64,000 bases of DNA from Agapetus fuscipes (GCA_951799405.1 OX637332.1:17613001-17677000); one strand, 5' to 3'. Positions 11,425-21,593 are shown, numbered from the stretch's first letter. Program-made: numbers and translations. The notes: generated from the sequence alone by a model not told the origin.

Positions 11425-12645
11425 ATGCATGTATATATAATTAGTTTTTGTGATTGTAATTCTACAATTGATTTCACAAAGAGGTCCTTTTAAATGAACA
11501 ACAAATGATATATATTAAAAATAAAAGGAAATCTTTTAGGGGTATTAATTGTTTCTCAGGTTGAAAGTCCTCTTGAAAACATGGCTACAGTTAATTTTGT
11601 ACCCTATTTTATTGATAGTACATTTATAGTAAGCCAAAATAATAAATAATAATTTTGACCATATAAGACGTTGAAAACGCTGAAAACGATGGTGCTTCCT
11701 ATTTCACAATACTCCAAAAAGTTTTTAAAAATAAATCCTTCCAAAAATTTCAAACAATAAACTTAAAATTCCGTGATCGTGAAGGTGATTTTTTGCCATA
11801 TTTTTTTGAGATAAAAATGCTGTTAAAAACTTGAATATCTTTTTCACTGGTTTTCTGCCAGAATAATAATGAGCTGTTGATGACCTACCTAATTATAACA
11901 AAGTTATAATCCAAGGTCCAACCGCATTGTGGTCTCCCTCAATATTTTACGAGACGAGAAAAAGTGGAAGCGTCTATAGCTACGAGGGGGCATGGAAAAA
12001 GTTTTAGCTGATTTTTAAGTTGGTAAGTAAAATAAATAAAGCATTTGCTCAGGACTTCGGACAAGATGGATTTTATTTTGTTTTGTTTTGTGTGGGATTT
12101 CAAAAGGCTTTTCGGTCTCGCAACCAAAATAAACGTTGACCTTTTTCTACTACGCAAGCTTCTAGCCTTTAAACAAATGAATGTAGGCTAAAAATAATTG
12201 TGTTACGGTGTGAGGCAGCCGCACATGCCATGAAAATTCATTTAACATACCTATTATTTTTGCGTCTTCATGCACCTGAGTGAAAATATGATGTGGGTAT
12301 TCCACGAACTTTATGAAAGCAAGAAATATTTAAACAATTCCGTCGAACCTTATTCAAATCCTACAGCACAAAATATTTAATTTTTATGAAGTTTCCTTTT
12401 TTTGTTATTGTTATTTTGTTATTTTTTTTAATAAGATATTCCTTCCTTTCTCGACCCTTTTCCTTTATTTGTGAGAACAAAAATACCTCGTGAAATGAAT
12501 AAGCAATTGATTGGCTCAATTTTTACCTCCTTTACAATAAAAAGTTACATGTGATACATACTTATTAGTGAAAAATCCTTTAACTGCGGCAATATAATTG
12601 AGCCAGAAAAAAACTTTAGATTATTGGGAGTGCACATTGATCAGT
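11425..12645. other. AT-rich sequence, nothing recognised
   Basis: No repeat family, coding motif or RNA-like feature found between the two DNA transposons. An open frame on the minus strand at 11939-12157 has no recognisable content. Confidence 0.4.
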
Positions 12646-12819
12646 GCCTTACCCCCGTATTCACGATCAAAACTAGCACTAACTTAAGGGCAAACTAGCG
12701 CTTAGATTGGGGAAATTCATTTCAAGAACAAAACTTAGGGTAAAAGTAGCGCTAAAGCGCTCCAAAAACTAGCGCTTAAGTTAGTAAGGTCGACAGGTAT
12801 ATTAACCAACGCTTAAGCG

Positions 12820-12945
12820 CTGTCAAAATATTCCGTCATATTTCATTGCTATAACATTTTTTGTTTCATTGTGAATTTACATGAAAAAATGAATTCTTAC
12901 TATGAACACGATTTTTACGAGTATATTAACATTGTTTTGACACGT
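12820..12945 (+). repeat. Direct repeat inside Harbinger, copy 1
   Basis: Starts CTGTCAAAATATTCC, contains ATGAATTCTTACTATGAA and ends near TTGTTTTGAC. Matches 13232-13351 with scattered differences. Confidence 0.8.
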
Positions 12946-13022
12946 ATATTTTCATTGTTTGACCATCAGAATTGAGTTTGTTCTCCGGTATGGTCTAGGA
13001 CCATACTGCAATGACAGATCTA

Positions 13023-13230
13023 TAATCTAAGTTGCAAGGATATATTCATTCAAAGCTCTCAGATGTATGCCCACAAACAAACACGTGTAGTTCACGCTTA
13101 CAAATGCTGATTGTGTACTTACAAATAAAATCCAAACCTCAAATGAACATAAGCCCTGCAACTCTTGCCGACATTCCCTGAAACAGGGGTGACATTGGCA
13201 AAGTGAACCATTTTTTACAGTATGGGTGGA
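13023..13230 (-). repeat. Family A copy within Harbinger
   Basis: Starts TAATCTAAGTTGCAAGGATA and ends at CAGTATGGGTGG, missing the last 30 bp of the 5' end. It lies between the two direct repeats of the host transposon. Confidence 0.9.
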
Positions 13231-13231
13231 A

Positions 13232-13351
13232 CTGTCAAAATATTCCACCACATTTCATCAGCACAGTTTTTGTTTGGTTGTGAATTATTTACATAAAAAA
13301 ATGAATTCTTACGATGAAGACGACTTTAACGAGAATAATAGTATTGTTTTG
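13232..13351 (+). repeat. Direct repeat inside Harbinger, copy 2
   Basis: Second copy of the 12820-12945 block. It leads directly into the transposase relic, so copy 2 is probably the original location. Confidence 0.8.
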
Positions 13352-13383
13352 TCCAAAAATAGTGTCCCAAGAAATATATATCA

Positions 13384-13510
13384 GAGACTGTAAAGATCAT
13401 GGAGTAAAGACCCATTTACGTTTTACGAAGAGGAAGAATTTAGAAGACGTTTTTGATTGAAAAAATGCGTCGTTCTATATACAGTTTTGCCGTTGCTCAT
13501 TGAGGGTTGC
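13384..13510 (+). pseudogene. Harbinger transposase N-terminal relic
   Basis: One frame reads RSWSKDPFTFYEEEEFRRRF, a stop, then LKKCVVLYTVLPLLIEG. The D-x-F-x-FY-x(3)-EF-RxRF-x(2)-K pattern is the conserved start of Harbinger (DDE_Tnp_4-type) transposases, where the region binds the element ends. An in-frame TGA follows RRRF, and the reading is lost after about 40 codons. None of the catalytic acidic residues remain. Confidence 0.6.
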
Positions 13511-13610
13511 AAAGCCAAAAATTTATTCGATCTGTTCTTTTATCTTCTATTACAGGTTTTTCTTTAATCAGAGCCACCAGCAGCTCCTTTTCCGCTGGAG
13601 AAAACAACAT
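13511..13610 (-). pseudogene. Harbinger Myb/SANT-like protein relic
   Basis: From the ATG at 13610 the minus strand reads MLFSPAEKELLVALIKEKPV then IEDKRTDRIN. This matches the first helix and linker of the Myb/SANT-like proteins that accompany Harbinger transposases, where (F/S)xxEKELL...ll..k..iiE.K.tD is usual. Only about 33 codons survive. Its opposite orientation to the transposase fits known Harbinger layouts. Confidence 0.55.
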
Positions 13611-14037
13611 CTTTTTGGCGCTGAAATTGATCAAAACACTTTACATTGGATATTACATAAATGTATTTTAAAAAACTAATAGAAATTGTAAACAAATAGA
13701 TTTTTACTTACAGTTTGCTTAAATAAGTAAGTGCGTTATACGTTCTTACTTGTTGTCAAGTTTTATGCACAGCTGATTTGACATTGAAATTTGAAAGAAG
13801 TGGCAATGATAAGAATGAAGTGCGCCGAATATTGGTCGGAAGTTACTGACCAATTACAGAGCTGAGTTTTTTCGAGAGCCAATGACTGAGCCGTACATCT
13901 TCACTAAGTTGGGCACTAGACCAAGTACTACTTTATTGTTATTTGTGAAACAAAATGCTCCAGAATGTCGACCCTTGAGTGAGTGTAGCGCTTGAGTTAG
14001 GCACTTAAGTCAGTTTTGATCGAGAAAACGGGGGTTA

Positions 14038-14718
14038 ATCATGGTGACAACGTTAACAAGACTGTTTAAGCTGGATTATTTGGCCTTAGGCAGATAAAGT
14101 CAATAAAAAGATACCTGCCAGTGGATTCTATCAAGGGTTTGGTACAAGCATTTGTGGTCTTAAGAATCGATTACAACAACTGAGGCAGCCAGTTTACCAA
14201 CATACCTACACATAAAGTTTTTAAATTGATCAAGTGAATACTGTGGTGAGCCATTATAAAGGTTTATTTTGAAATAATGAAAATACAAAAAAAAAATTAA
14301 AATTACAACTTTTTACTACTTGAGTAACTTGAGTACTCAAGAGTACTTGAGTGATTGATGTACTGAAGTAAGCCCTTGTAATTATTTTTCTCAGCAAAAA
14401 TATCTGCAGATGCATTCAAGCGAATCTACAAGGAAAATCGACCAATCTACTTTTGAATCATGAGCAAAACTCTGATGTGATGGTTCTTATTTTATCGTAC
14501 GAGTAAAGACACCTTTCACTGTCCAGATAGGTGTTTAAAATGACAAAATGTAGCTTTGTATGAGCGTACATGTGCTGTCTTTCCAGATACATAAACGTTC
14601 AGGAGGGATATTAGATATTTACGCGCACGTGCCTGCTTCTGTAAGTAAATATTATACTAAGACACATGAGCCTGAATGAAAATCCCTAGACACCAAGCAC
14701 GCGTTAAGTGTTTGTTCG
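14038..14718. other. Unassigned sequence with ACTTGAGTA repeats
   Basis: Contains a short cluster at 14318-14355 in which ACTTGAGTA occurs directly and inverted (TACTCAAGAGTACTTGAG), a small palindrome. Otherwise nothing recognised. Confidence 0.4.
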
Positions 14719-14795
14719 GTTGATAGCTCAGTTGATAGAGTGCTTGCATTCAATGCCGTGAGTTCGGGTTCGAATCCCACCGAGGCGAGGGTGTC
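14719..14795 (+). repeat. S1 SINE head fragment
   Basis: tRNA-like: box A TAGCTCAGTTGATAGAGTGC and box B GGTTCGAATCCC, then GTGTCAGAAATGAT. The S1 body is absent, and a second S1 copy starts 50 bp downstream. Confidence 0.8.
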
Positions 14796-14840
14796 AGAAA
14801 TGATAAAACTCAATTTATAAATCTCGATTCGTATTTTTAG

Positions 14841-15156
14841 TCCAGTCGATAACTCAGTTGGTAGAGTGCTTGCATTCCACGCCAAGAGTTGGGGTTGGAG
14901 TCCCTGGTAGGGGGAAAAATAATTTCACGTTTCGCTGTTTATTTGAAACTCAAAACTCAATGCAAATTACCGGCAAGGAATTTTTTTGTAATGAGCGTTC
15001 ACAAGAAACGAGTACCAGCCTCCTCGGGAGCTGGGTAACCCCCAATTCAACTGAAGTGGGGTTTGGCGTATGGCTGACACTCTTACTTGTACAAATAAAT
15101 AGGTTCACTCGCTGTATGCGGCACGGAAAGGAGCTACACTATATGTGTAGCTCAGT
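14841..15156 (+). mobile_element. S1 SINE, diverged full-length copy
   Basis: Box A survives (TAACTCAGTTGGTAGAGTGC); box B is changed to GGTTGGAGTCCC. The body keeps TACCGGCAAGG, AGTACCAGCCTCCTCGGGAG and the ACACTATATGTGTAGCT end before GTTGCGT. More diverged than the copies at 2.5, 45.3 and 51.2 kb, so probably older or from a subfamily. Confidence 0.8.
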
Positions 15157-15287
15157 TGCGTCCTCTAATCTACCGTGTAGTTATTTTTATTGCCAACGGA
15201 CGGGGCGATAGAAATAAATCATATATGGGTATCGCCGTCGAAATTTGTACCTTTTGTCTTGTGCGTGTGTCGCTTATGATTTTCAGT

Positions 15288-15356
15288 GTTGCGACCCCTT
15301 CGGGGATAACGCGGCAAGAAGTTACGCTATATGTGTAGCTTAGTTGCGTTTATTTT
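15288..15356 (+). repeat. S1 SINE 3' end fragment
   Basis: GCGACCCCTTCGGGGATAAC through TGTGTAGCTTAGTTGCGTTT. A 5'-truncated S1 insertion beginning just inside the left arm of D. Confidence 0.85.
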
Positions 15357-16014
15357 TATTTTAAGTAAGTATAATTTTTTAACCAATATTAATATGCCTT
15401 AATCTCACAAATGTGACGCAGCGTGGTAACGGTCAATAAAAAACACGCCCGACATAATCCTAAAATTGATTTTTTTGAAAATAATAATACCAGCGACTAT
15501 TAAAACACACAATCTTAAGCAACACTTATGTCTCTAAGTAGACAATACACAATTGACAACAGATTCCGATATTTACCCTAATAATTCCAAGCTAAATCCC
15601 CTTCAAAACAATCACGACAAGTTTACGGCTGAGACGTAGACCCTCTCAGAAGAAAATTAAGGTAGCGAATCAGTTTTTTAGTGTTTTCCATACTGCATCA
15701 AAGAGTTACCATACGCGAAAAAATACTTAGGGATGCAAGATTTTTGTCAGTTTCAATGAAAATGGTAACACACTAAAAGAAAAATTTCGACAACCATTAG
15801 CAACTAATATTTCGTGTATAAATAAATAAATATTATTGTGGCTAGTACAGAAAACAAAAGATACGTTACTAAGGTATATGAAAAAATACTCAACTTTATA
15901 AAAAAAATACTATTTTTTATCGTATCTTGCCATCAAAGGGTCAAAAACGGATTGCGGACATGTAAAATTCGTATGAGAATGGAAAAAAGGCGATTTTGTT
16001 TTATCTAAGCTGCA

Positions 16015-16085
16015 AGGATATGAAAGCATTTAAGGCTCATGCATTTCATATGAGCCTTAAATGCTTACATATCCTTGCAGCTTAG
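16015..16085. repeat. Hairpin of two inverted family A 3' ends
   Basis: CTAAGCTGCAAGGATATGAA ... AAGGCTCAT pairs with its complement ending CTTGCAGCTTAG across a loop of about 9 bp. Each arm is the last ~35 bp of A. A GATTATAGATTATA tail follows on the right. Copy 2 of D at 63112-63135 lacks this insertion. Confidence 0.9.
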
Positions 16086-16499
16086 ATTATAGATTATAGA
16101 CATCGCTACTTCATGCTTTTTGCAGATTTTTTTTGTATTTCAATACGCTTTTCAGATACTTTACTCTAAAAAATCTAGACTTCAGTTGACATCACCAGTT
16201 TTTATGAAAAAACTGAAAATCATTAGGCGACGCACGCACAAGACAAAAGGTACAAATTTCGACGGCGATACCCATATCTCAGTATTTTGTTGCTTCTTTA
16301 TACCTGTACATATCGACGGAAGACTTTCCGTGAAATTTTTATGGCAGATATGAATCAATCAATTAATTATACAGACAATTTTTCTCGCTGCATTTAAAAT
16401 AAAGATAAAAACTGAAAAAAAAGTTATTTTGCAAAGTACACTTATCCTAAATTACTCAATGGTAGTGTATTCACCTACGCACATAAATCAATAAAGCGA

Positions 16500-16735
16500 C
16501 ATGGAAGGCGCGTCAACACCGCGCCTAGTTAGGAGTTGTTGTATGGTAATAAAGTTGCCGAATTTTCTTCGCGGGCTTTGAGAAGCGTCGCGTTAGGGGG
16601 GTAGCTAGGTACCCACGCAACAGGTCCGGCCGACACATTTCTGCGCGAAATTGGGTCAACCCCTCACCTACCCTCAGGATATTGGGTCAAGGGCCGCGCA
16701 TGGAAGACATACGTCATTTCAATATCAACGAAAGA
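16500..16735. other. GC-rich patch, unassigned
   Basis: Much richer in G+C than its surroundings. Holds a hairpin GGCGCG-TCAACAC-CGCGCC at 16507-16525 and two ATTGGGTCAA blocks near 16650 and 16680. No coding or RNA family recognised. Confidence 0.35.
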
Positions 16736-16862
16736 CGCAGACAGCGATCCTTAGTAAGCCAACAAACAGTTTTTACGTATTCGAAATTTTTCAGTGTATG
16801 AATTCTTATTCTTTCTTTTTAAGGTTCTGTTGTTTTAATATGCTTAAATGTTAATAATCTAT

Positions 16863-16960
16863 AACCTCTAATCTAAGTTGCAAAGATATATTAACTGCAT
16901 ATCAAATGCATGCCTACAAACAGATACGTGTAACTTTGCGCTTACAAATCGCTCCCCCAG
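16863..16960 (-). repeat. Family A 3' half
   Basis: TCTAATCTAAGTTGCAAAGA through TTTGCGCTTACAAATCGC, then a break into other sequence. Confidence 0.85.
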
Positions 16961-17004
16961 ATCTTGTTTGCCGTATAGACCATTTTTTTCAGAAATGACT
17001 TTTC

Positions 17005-17198
17005 AATGCAGCTTAATAATCAAATTCTACACAATCTGAGCTAAAAAAAATCGTAAAACTCGAAAATGCGAGAGTAGTTTAAATATTTTTTAAATCAATT
17101 TCCTGTTTTCATAAGACACATTGGTCCAGTACATAAGCAAACATTGCTCATGTAAAATTAGCTTAATGGTTACGGCAAACAAGAACTAAGGCAGCAAA
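17005..17198 (-). repeat. Repeat E, minus copy
   Basis: TTCTACACAATCTGAGCT, CGTAAAACTCG, TACATAAGCAAACATTGCTC and AGAACTAAGGCAGC are the complement of blocks at 9490-9685 in the same order. Confidence 0.65.
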
Positions 17199-17309
17199 AT
17201 GGTGAATGTGTTATAACAATTATATTTCAATCAGTGATGAATGATCAATAGTAGTACAATAAATATCGAGTCGATAGTTCCGTTGGTCAAACAATTGTAC
17301 TTGGATTTC

Positions 17310-17468
17310 CTGTTTAGTTACCCTGTGGTAGCCGTGAAACCCCCACAACAACAAAAAGCGTTTAAAGTCAGTTATTTTTGTTTAGTGGAAATCAATAGAT
17401 TACACTCGCCAATTTACGACTTAGGGTTAACCCGGAAAGAAGTTTAACTATATGCGCAGCTGAAAAGC
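17310..17468 (+). repeat. Strongly diverged S1 copy
   Basis: Blocks GAAACCCCCACAACAAC, AATAGATTACACTCGCCA and AGAAGTTTAACTATATGCGC follow the S1 order but with many changes. The overlapping 68-codon frame is not a gene. Confidence 0.5.
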
Positions 17469-17505
17469 GTGTGTGATCCAAGGTGCAGAGATGCTTTTGA
17501 TATTC

Positions 17506-17757
17506 CTTGACTTATAGGTTGGTATGAGGCTGACCCCCTATACTGTAAAAAATGGTTCACTTTGCCAATGCCACCCCTGTGTCAGGGAAGGTCGGCAAAA
17601 GTTGTTGGGCTTATGTTCATTTGAGGCTTAGATTTTATTTGTAAGTACACATTCAGCATTTGTAAGCGCGGACTACACGTGTTTGTTTGTGGGCATACAT
17701 TTGAGAGCTTTAAATGAATATATCCTTGCAACTTAGATAAAAGATTATATTATAGAT
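17506..17757 (+). repeat. Family A, complete reference copy
   Basis: Blocks in order: CTTGACTTATAGGTTGGTAT, GAGGCTGACC, TACTGTAAAAAATGGTTCAC, TTGCCAATG, CACCCCTGT, CAGGGAAGGTCGGCAAAAGT, GGGCTTATGTTCATTTGAGG, GTAAGTACACATTCAGCATT, TGTAAGCGCGGACTACACGT, TTGTGGGCATACAT, ATATCCTTGCAACTTAGAT and a simple AT-rich tail. There is no TIR. A fixed 5' end with a variable short-repeat 3' tail is SINE-like, but no clear tRNA, 7SL or 5S head is seen. Chance frames across A often begin with an MRLTTH-like string and should not be annotated as proteins. Confidence 0.9.
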
Positions 17758-18057
17758 AGTGCGCAAAGACAAACAGGTAGACACGTGTAAGATCACGGCT
17801 CATTGACGCATCATGCCCAGTGCTAGAGAACACATTAATTACTGTCGGTGACGTAATTATCTGATGGCTTTGATGGCATTTAGGATCACGTTGCAGGTTG
17901 CAAATATTAATAACAATTAGCCACCGAACGCTTAGCTCGAATTACATGTAATATTTTTTAATTAAAAATGGTATTGAATTAAAAATTATTGGATGCAACC
18001 ATCTCCTCAAAGAAAATTTTTGTACAAAAAAATAATGAAGTAATTTTCTTCTCCCCA

Positions 18058-18118
18058 GCATACATACAGCCGCACAGCAACTGGTTCTTGCTGGAGAATC
18101 GACCCTTTCTACTGTGAT
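18058..18118 (+). repeat. S2 SINE fragment
   Basis: CACAGCAACTGGTTCTTGCT through TTTCTACTGTGATGA matches the S2 body. Confidence 0.65.
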
Positions 18119-18429
18119 GATTAAACTTGCTTAAGATATTGAGGTGTGATTTACATGTAGAATACATTCACCAAATTGAATCATTATTTTCGTCTTCTGT
18201 CTACTAGGATTGGTGATCTGTGATATCTCTTTATGTTTCGTGATCTGTGAGGATTGGTTTGCAGCAACGTTGAAATATCTTTTTTGACATTTCTCTCCAT
18301 CCTTTTTAGCTCCTCGTAGGAGGAACAGCACATATCTTTCAATATACTCTGTGTATTCTGCCCTGGGGCGTTTTTACCCGTCATCATTCAGGAGACATTC
18401 CTGGCTTTATTATTTTATTATTGTTGAGT

Positions 18430-18530
18430 AATAGGTTGGTATAAGGCTGATTCCACGTGCTGTAAAAACTTGTTACCTTTTACCAATGCCACTCCGGTTC
18501 CAGGGAAAGGTAGCAGGAGTTGCAAGGTTT
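18430..18530 (+). repeat. Family A, left part of a split copy
   Basis: ATAGGTTGGTATAAGGCTGA through GGAGTTGCAAGGTTTAT. The copy resumes at 19236 after a LINE insertion. Confidence 0.9.
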
Positions 18531-19235
18531 ATTTATTTATTTATTTATTAACGGCACTTAGTGCCTTTTACATTAAATAGATACAGAGTTTCAAAAATAA
18601 TACAAATACATAAAAGTACCAAAAAGAACAACATGTATTAAATTACAGTGAATAAAAAAGACATGCTAGTGCAAAATGATAATATGAGAATTTACAATAG
18701 GTAGGTAAAACTTAAGTATAGTAAGGTAATAACTATATCAGAAATATTAAATAATACGGTGAAAACAATATATTTACGAGAAGCTTAATTAAAAAAAGAA
18801 AAAGAAAAAAATTGCAATTCAAAAAGCAGATACACAATGCAAAACTCACTCATTTAAAAAAAAATTAAATTACATATAATACCTAAGTAAAACAACAATT
18901 AATATTGGCCCCGCAGAAAGAATCTCTTCAAACCTGTCCTGTACCTATTAAAATTATTATTAGAAGGATCAAAGTCCAACGTATATTGGTTACCAATACG
19001 TTGCATTCGATTAATGCAACTGTAGTAATCTGCAACAGTGTTGGAAGCTACAGGGCGATAAGGAACTATTTGACGAGATCCCTGTCGCGGAACAAAAAAA
19101 TTAATAGTTTCAAGCAACATCGGGCAATCTATTTGACCATTCTTAATTTTATAGAGTGTAAGTAAATCAATAATTTTTCTCCTATTAGATGTTAAATTAA
19201 GTAAGGAGTTAAGGAGGATGGGGTCAAATGTAAGG
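18531..19235 (-). mobile_element. LINE 3' fragment inserted in family A
   Basis: On the minus strand, about 19235 to 18899 encodes the C-terminus of a Jockey-like reverse transcriptase protein: RRKIIDLLTLYKIKNGQIDC, PMLLETINFFVPRQGSR, then CINRMQRIGNQYTLDFDP and a stop. LYKI-NG-IDCP-LL and the late I-R-(I/L)-N pattern are usual just before the stop of such LINEs. A 3' UTR of about 350 bp follows, ending in a TAAATAAATAAATA tail at 18531-18550. The copy is 5' truncated: the catalytic domain is absent. Confidence 0.75.
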
Positions 19236-19372
19236 ATTGATTTATTTTAAATGTACACATGCCGCATGTGTAAGCGCAAACTTACATGTGATAGTTTGGG
19301 AACATATTGTATTGAATATGAGCCTCAGATGTCAATAAATCTTTGACACTTAGATTACAGGTTTAGATTATG
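19236..19372 (+). repeat. Family A, right part of the split copy
   Basis: ATTTTAAATGTACACATGCC through TCTTTGACACTTAGATTACA, the natural continuation of 18430-18530. Confidence 0.9.
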
Positions 19373-19432
19373 ATTAAAGCTTTATTTTAACAAAAAAAAT
19401 CTGGCATTATGTTAAGCACATTCCACATTTTT

Positions 19433-20640
19433 ACTTTCTTGCTATAGCCGAAGGCTATAAAGAAAGTTATGATTTGGTGTGAAAAAAAAATTTCGAGGTT
19501 TTCACGGAAATGAGTTGTCCTGGTGCAGGACATGCCAAAAAACACTATCTTTCAAAAACGTCCGTCTGTATGTATGTATGTATGTATGTATGTATGTGTG
19601 TGTGTCACTTTCCAAAGTATAAGACCTAGAGATACCAAATTTTGGCTACATCAACTTTTTTGGACATGTATTAAGTATGAATAACATGGCATTACACCAA
19701 CTTGAAAATTCAAGATGACTGCCATACAAAAAAAACATAAAATAGCACTTTTCTCAAAAACGGCTCCAAGAATTTTTCCTTAATTTTCAGAGTTGCCACT
19801 AATTAATTTTTAACTTAATAAATTAGTTATAACAACACTCTTACTAATCTGTGTTTATGGGCTGCCATATGAAAAAAACAAACGATTGTGATTTTCTCGA
19901 AAGTTCAGGGGTCAACAAAAATATAATGTTCTACAATATTATGGACAACATAAATTTCTACAAATTTACAAAAAATTTTTTTTGAAAAAATAAATATAAA
20001 GCACCGTTTACACGACCTGAAATTTTAAATCGAAAATATTCCAAAAACCTATTAAAATGCAAGATATTTAAATTTGTTTTAAATTTTTTAGAAAGAACAA
20101 GCTTATTACTTTAATTCGTAATCATTTTTTTTTTACTTTTTTGAAAATTCAAGATGGCTTCCGAAGAGCTGAAAATTTAAAATGCGATTTTCTCAAAAAC
20201 GGCTCCGACGATTTTTCTTAATTTTTTTGTGAATCCATTTATATAATAGTGCTATCTAATAATTATAATAATTTCTTCATCATAATCTCGGTTTAGGGAG
20301 TTGCCATATAAAAGAAAAAAATAATGGAAAAATTCTCGGCAGTTAGAGGGTTAATAAAAAAAAAATAATATAGCGCAAATGTAAAACAATAATAATAACC
20401 TATATATTGCCATCATTATTTTTTCCAAAAAGTGAATCAAAAGTATAGCCGCCATACAAAGTGAAAATTTTCCATACAAAATGTATTAGCAATTTTCTTG
20501 GTAGTCAAAGGGTTAAAAATAGATAAAAGGCTGCCATTCTTAAAATTTTATAAATACCAATAATAATCAGTCGTTACTTTTTCAAAATATAACTAAAAAG
20601 TTTACCCACCATACAAAGTCCTAGTTTGCATACAGAAGGG
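19433..20640 (+). repeat. Noncoding repeat, F-like, with leading hairpin
   Basis: Opens with a hairpin at 19434-19466 (CTTTCTTGCTATAGCC pairs with GGCTATAAAGAAAG). Then comes (GTAT)n at 19567-19600, then repeated themes such as CAAGATGGCTTCC, TTTCTCAAAAACGGCTCC (twice, 19752 and 20191) and CATACAAAGTG. No protein. The layout of microsatellite followed by repeated half-diverged blocks is like 3826-4890. Confidence 0.5.
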
Positions 20641-20661
20641 TTCAATGACCATCTATAATAA

Positions 20662-20872
20662 TCTAGAATATAAGTTGCAATGAAATATAAACATTCAAAA
20701 CTAATATGAAATGCATGCCCACAAACAGGTACGTGTAAGTTCGCGCTTACGAATGCTGAATTTGTACTTACAAATTAAAACCAAATCTCAAATGAACATA
20801 AAACCTGCAACTCTTGCCGACCTTCCTTGAAACAGGGGTGACATTAACAAAGTGAATTATTTTTTACACTTT
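20662..20872 (-). repeat. Family A, left part of a split copy
   Basis: ATATAAGTTGCAATGAAATA through GAATTATTTTTTACACTTTA. The 5' end of the same copy resumes at 21552. Confidence 0.85.
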
Positions 20873-21551
20873 AGGAGGACTGAGAAATGCGAGAAAATTG
20901 AGATAAGACTGAATGAAAAAAGAGTGGAGGTCGTGAAAGAATTTGATTATCTGGGAAGCAAGTTTGAGTCGAATGCGAAATTGACGAAATAATTGGAAAA
21001 GCGCGCTAGTAGAGGAAGAAGTGTAATGGAAACGATTGGAAGCATTACAAGGAATAGGAAACTTACGAAAAATATGAGATCGGCGGTCCACAATGGCATA
21101 TTGGTTGGTGGAAGTGAGGCTTAATGAATGTGAGCTGAGTAAAGTATGTAAGTACGGTTGAAATGGCTTACCTGAGAGCAATGGCTGGAAAGACACTGAG
21201 TGATAGAGTACGTAATGCTTGAGTGATGAACGAGTGTGGTATAAAAGAGAATAAGAGAATGAAAGTACAAAAAAGTACGATGAGATGGTTCAGACATCTT
21301 GAAAGAATGGATGATGAACAACTAATGAAGAAAGTGTACAAAGGAAATGTCAGAGGAAAGCGTGGAAGGGGAAGGCTGAGGAAAAAATGGTTAGACCAAA
21401 TAGGTGAGATTGCGAAAGAATGGATCCTGCAGAGTGAGAATAAGAGAAGAGTATGTATGAAAAAGGTGATGACAGCAAAAAGTGGAGGCGCATCTGCGGA
21501 GGTACCGGCCACCCCTAATGAAACGGTGGCAGGATACAGTACAGTACAGTA
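20873..21551 (+). mobile_element. RTE-like LINE 3' fragment inserted in family A
   Basis: Readings in several frames give KRVEVVKEFDYLGSKFESNA, RNRKLTKNMRSAVHNGILVG, then MRWFRHLERMDDEQLMKKVY and GKRGRGRLRKKWLDQIGEIA. The order EFDYLG, R-AVH-GIL, W-RHxERM, RGR-R-KxWxDQI is that of the C-terminal third of the same LINE family as 56440-57012. Several stops and a frame change near 21120-21220 make it inactive. The 3' end is an ACAGT tail at 21533-21551. Confidence 0.8.
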
Positions 21552-21590
21552 CAGAAATCAGCTTCATACCAACCTATGAGTCGAGGATCT
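21552..21590 (-). repeat. Family A, right part of the split copy
   Basis: CAGCTTCATACCAACCTATG AGTCGAGGA is the complement of the A 5' end, completing 20662-20872. Confidence 0.85.
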
Positions 21591-21593
21591 TTC

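Larger units (their letters stand above)
12652..14034 (+). mobile_element. PIF/Harbinger-like transposon, decayed
   Basis: The ends CCCCCGTATTCACGATCAAA and (reverse complement) CCCCCGTTTTCTCGATCAAA form imperfect TIRs of about 30 bp. TTA flanks both sides (12649-12651, 14035-14037), the 3 bp duplication typical of PIF/Harbinger. The motif AGCGCTTA is repeated inside the left end (12700-12815) and near 13987. The interior holds relics of both proteins such elements usually encode: the transposase N-terminus (plus strand) and a Myb/SANT-like protein (minus strand). The catalytic DDE part is missing, so this is an internally deleted copy. Confidence 0.8.
15207..16283. mobile_element. Inverted-repeat element D, copy 1
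   Basis: Left arm 15207-15283 (GGGTATCGCCGTCGAAATTT ... TTATGATTTTCAG) is repeated inverted at 16213-16283 (CTGAAAATCATTAGGCGACG ... GGCGATACCC). The arms are about 70 bp. The inner part 15850-16210 matches copy 2 at 62884-63290. An S1 fragment and a hairpin insertion lie inside. No protein was found, so non-autonomous. Confidence 0.75.

Noticed and set aside
21168..21512. Minus-strand frame of 114 codons rich in F, S and L, and 20864-21196
   Set aside because: Antisense of the RTE-like LINE; purine-rich coding on the plus strand leaves the complement open.
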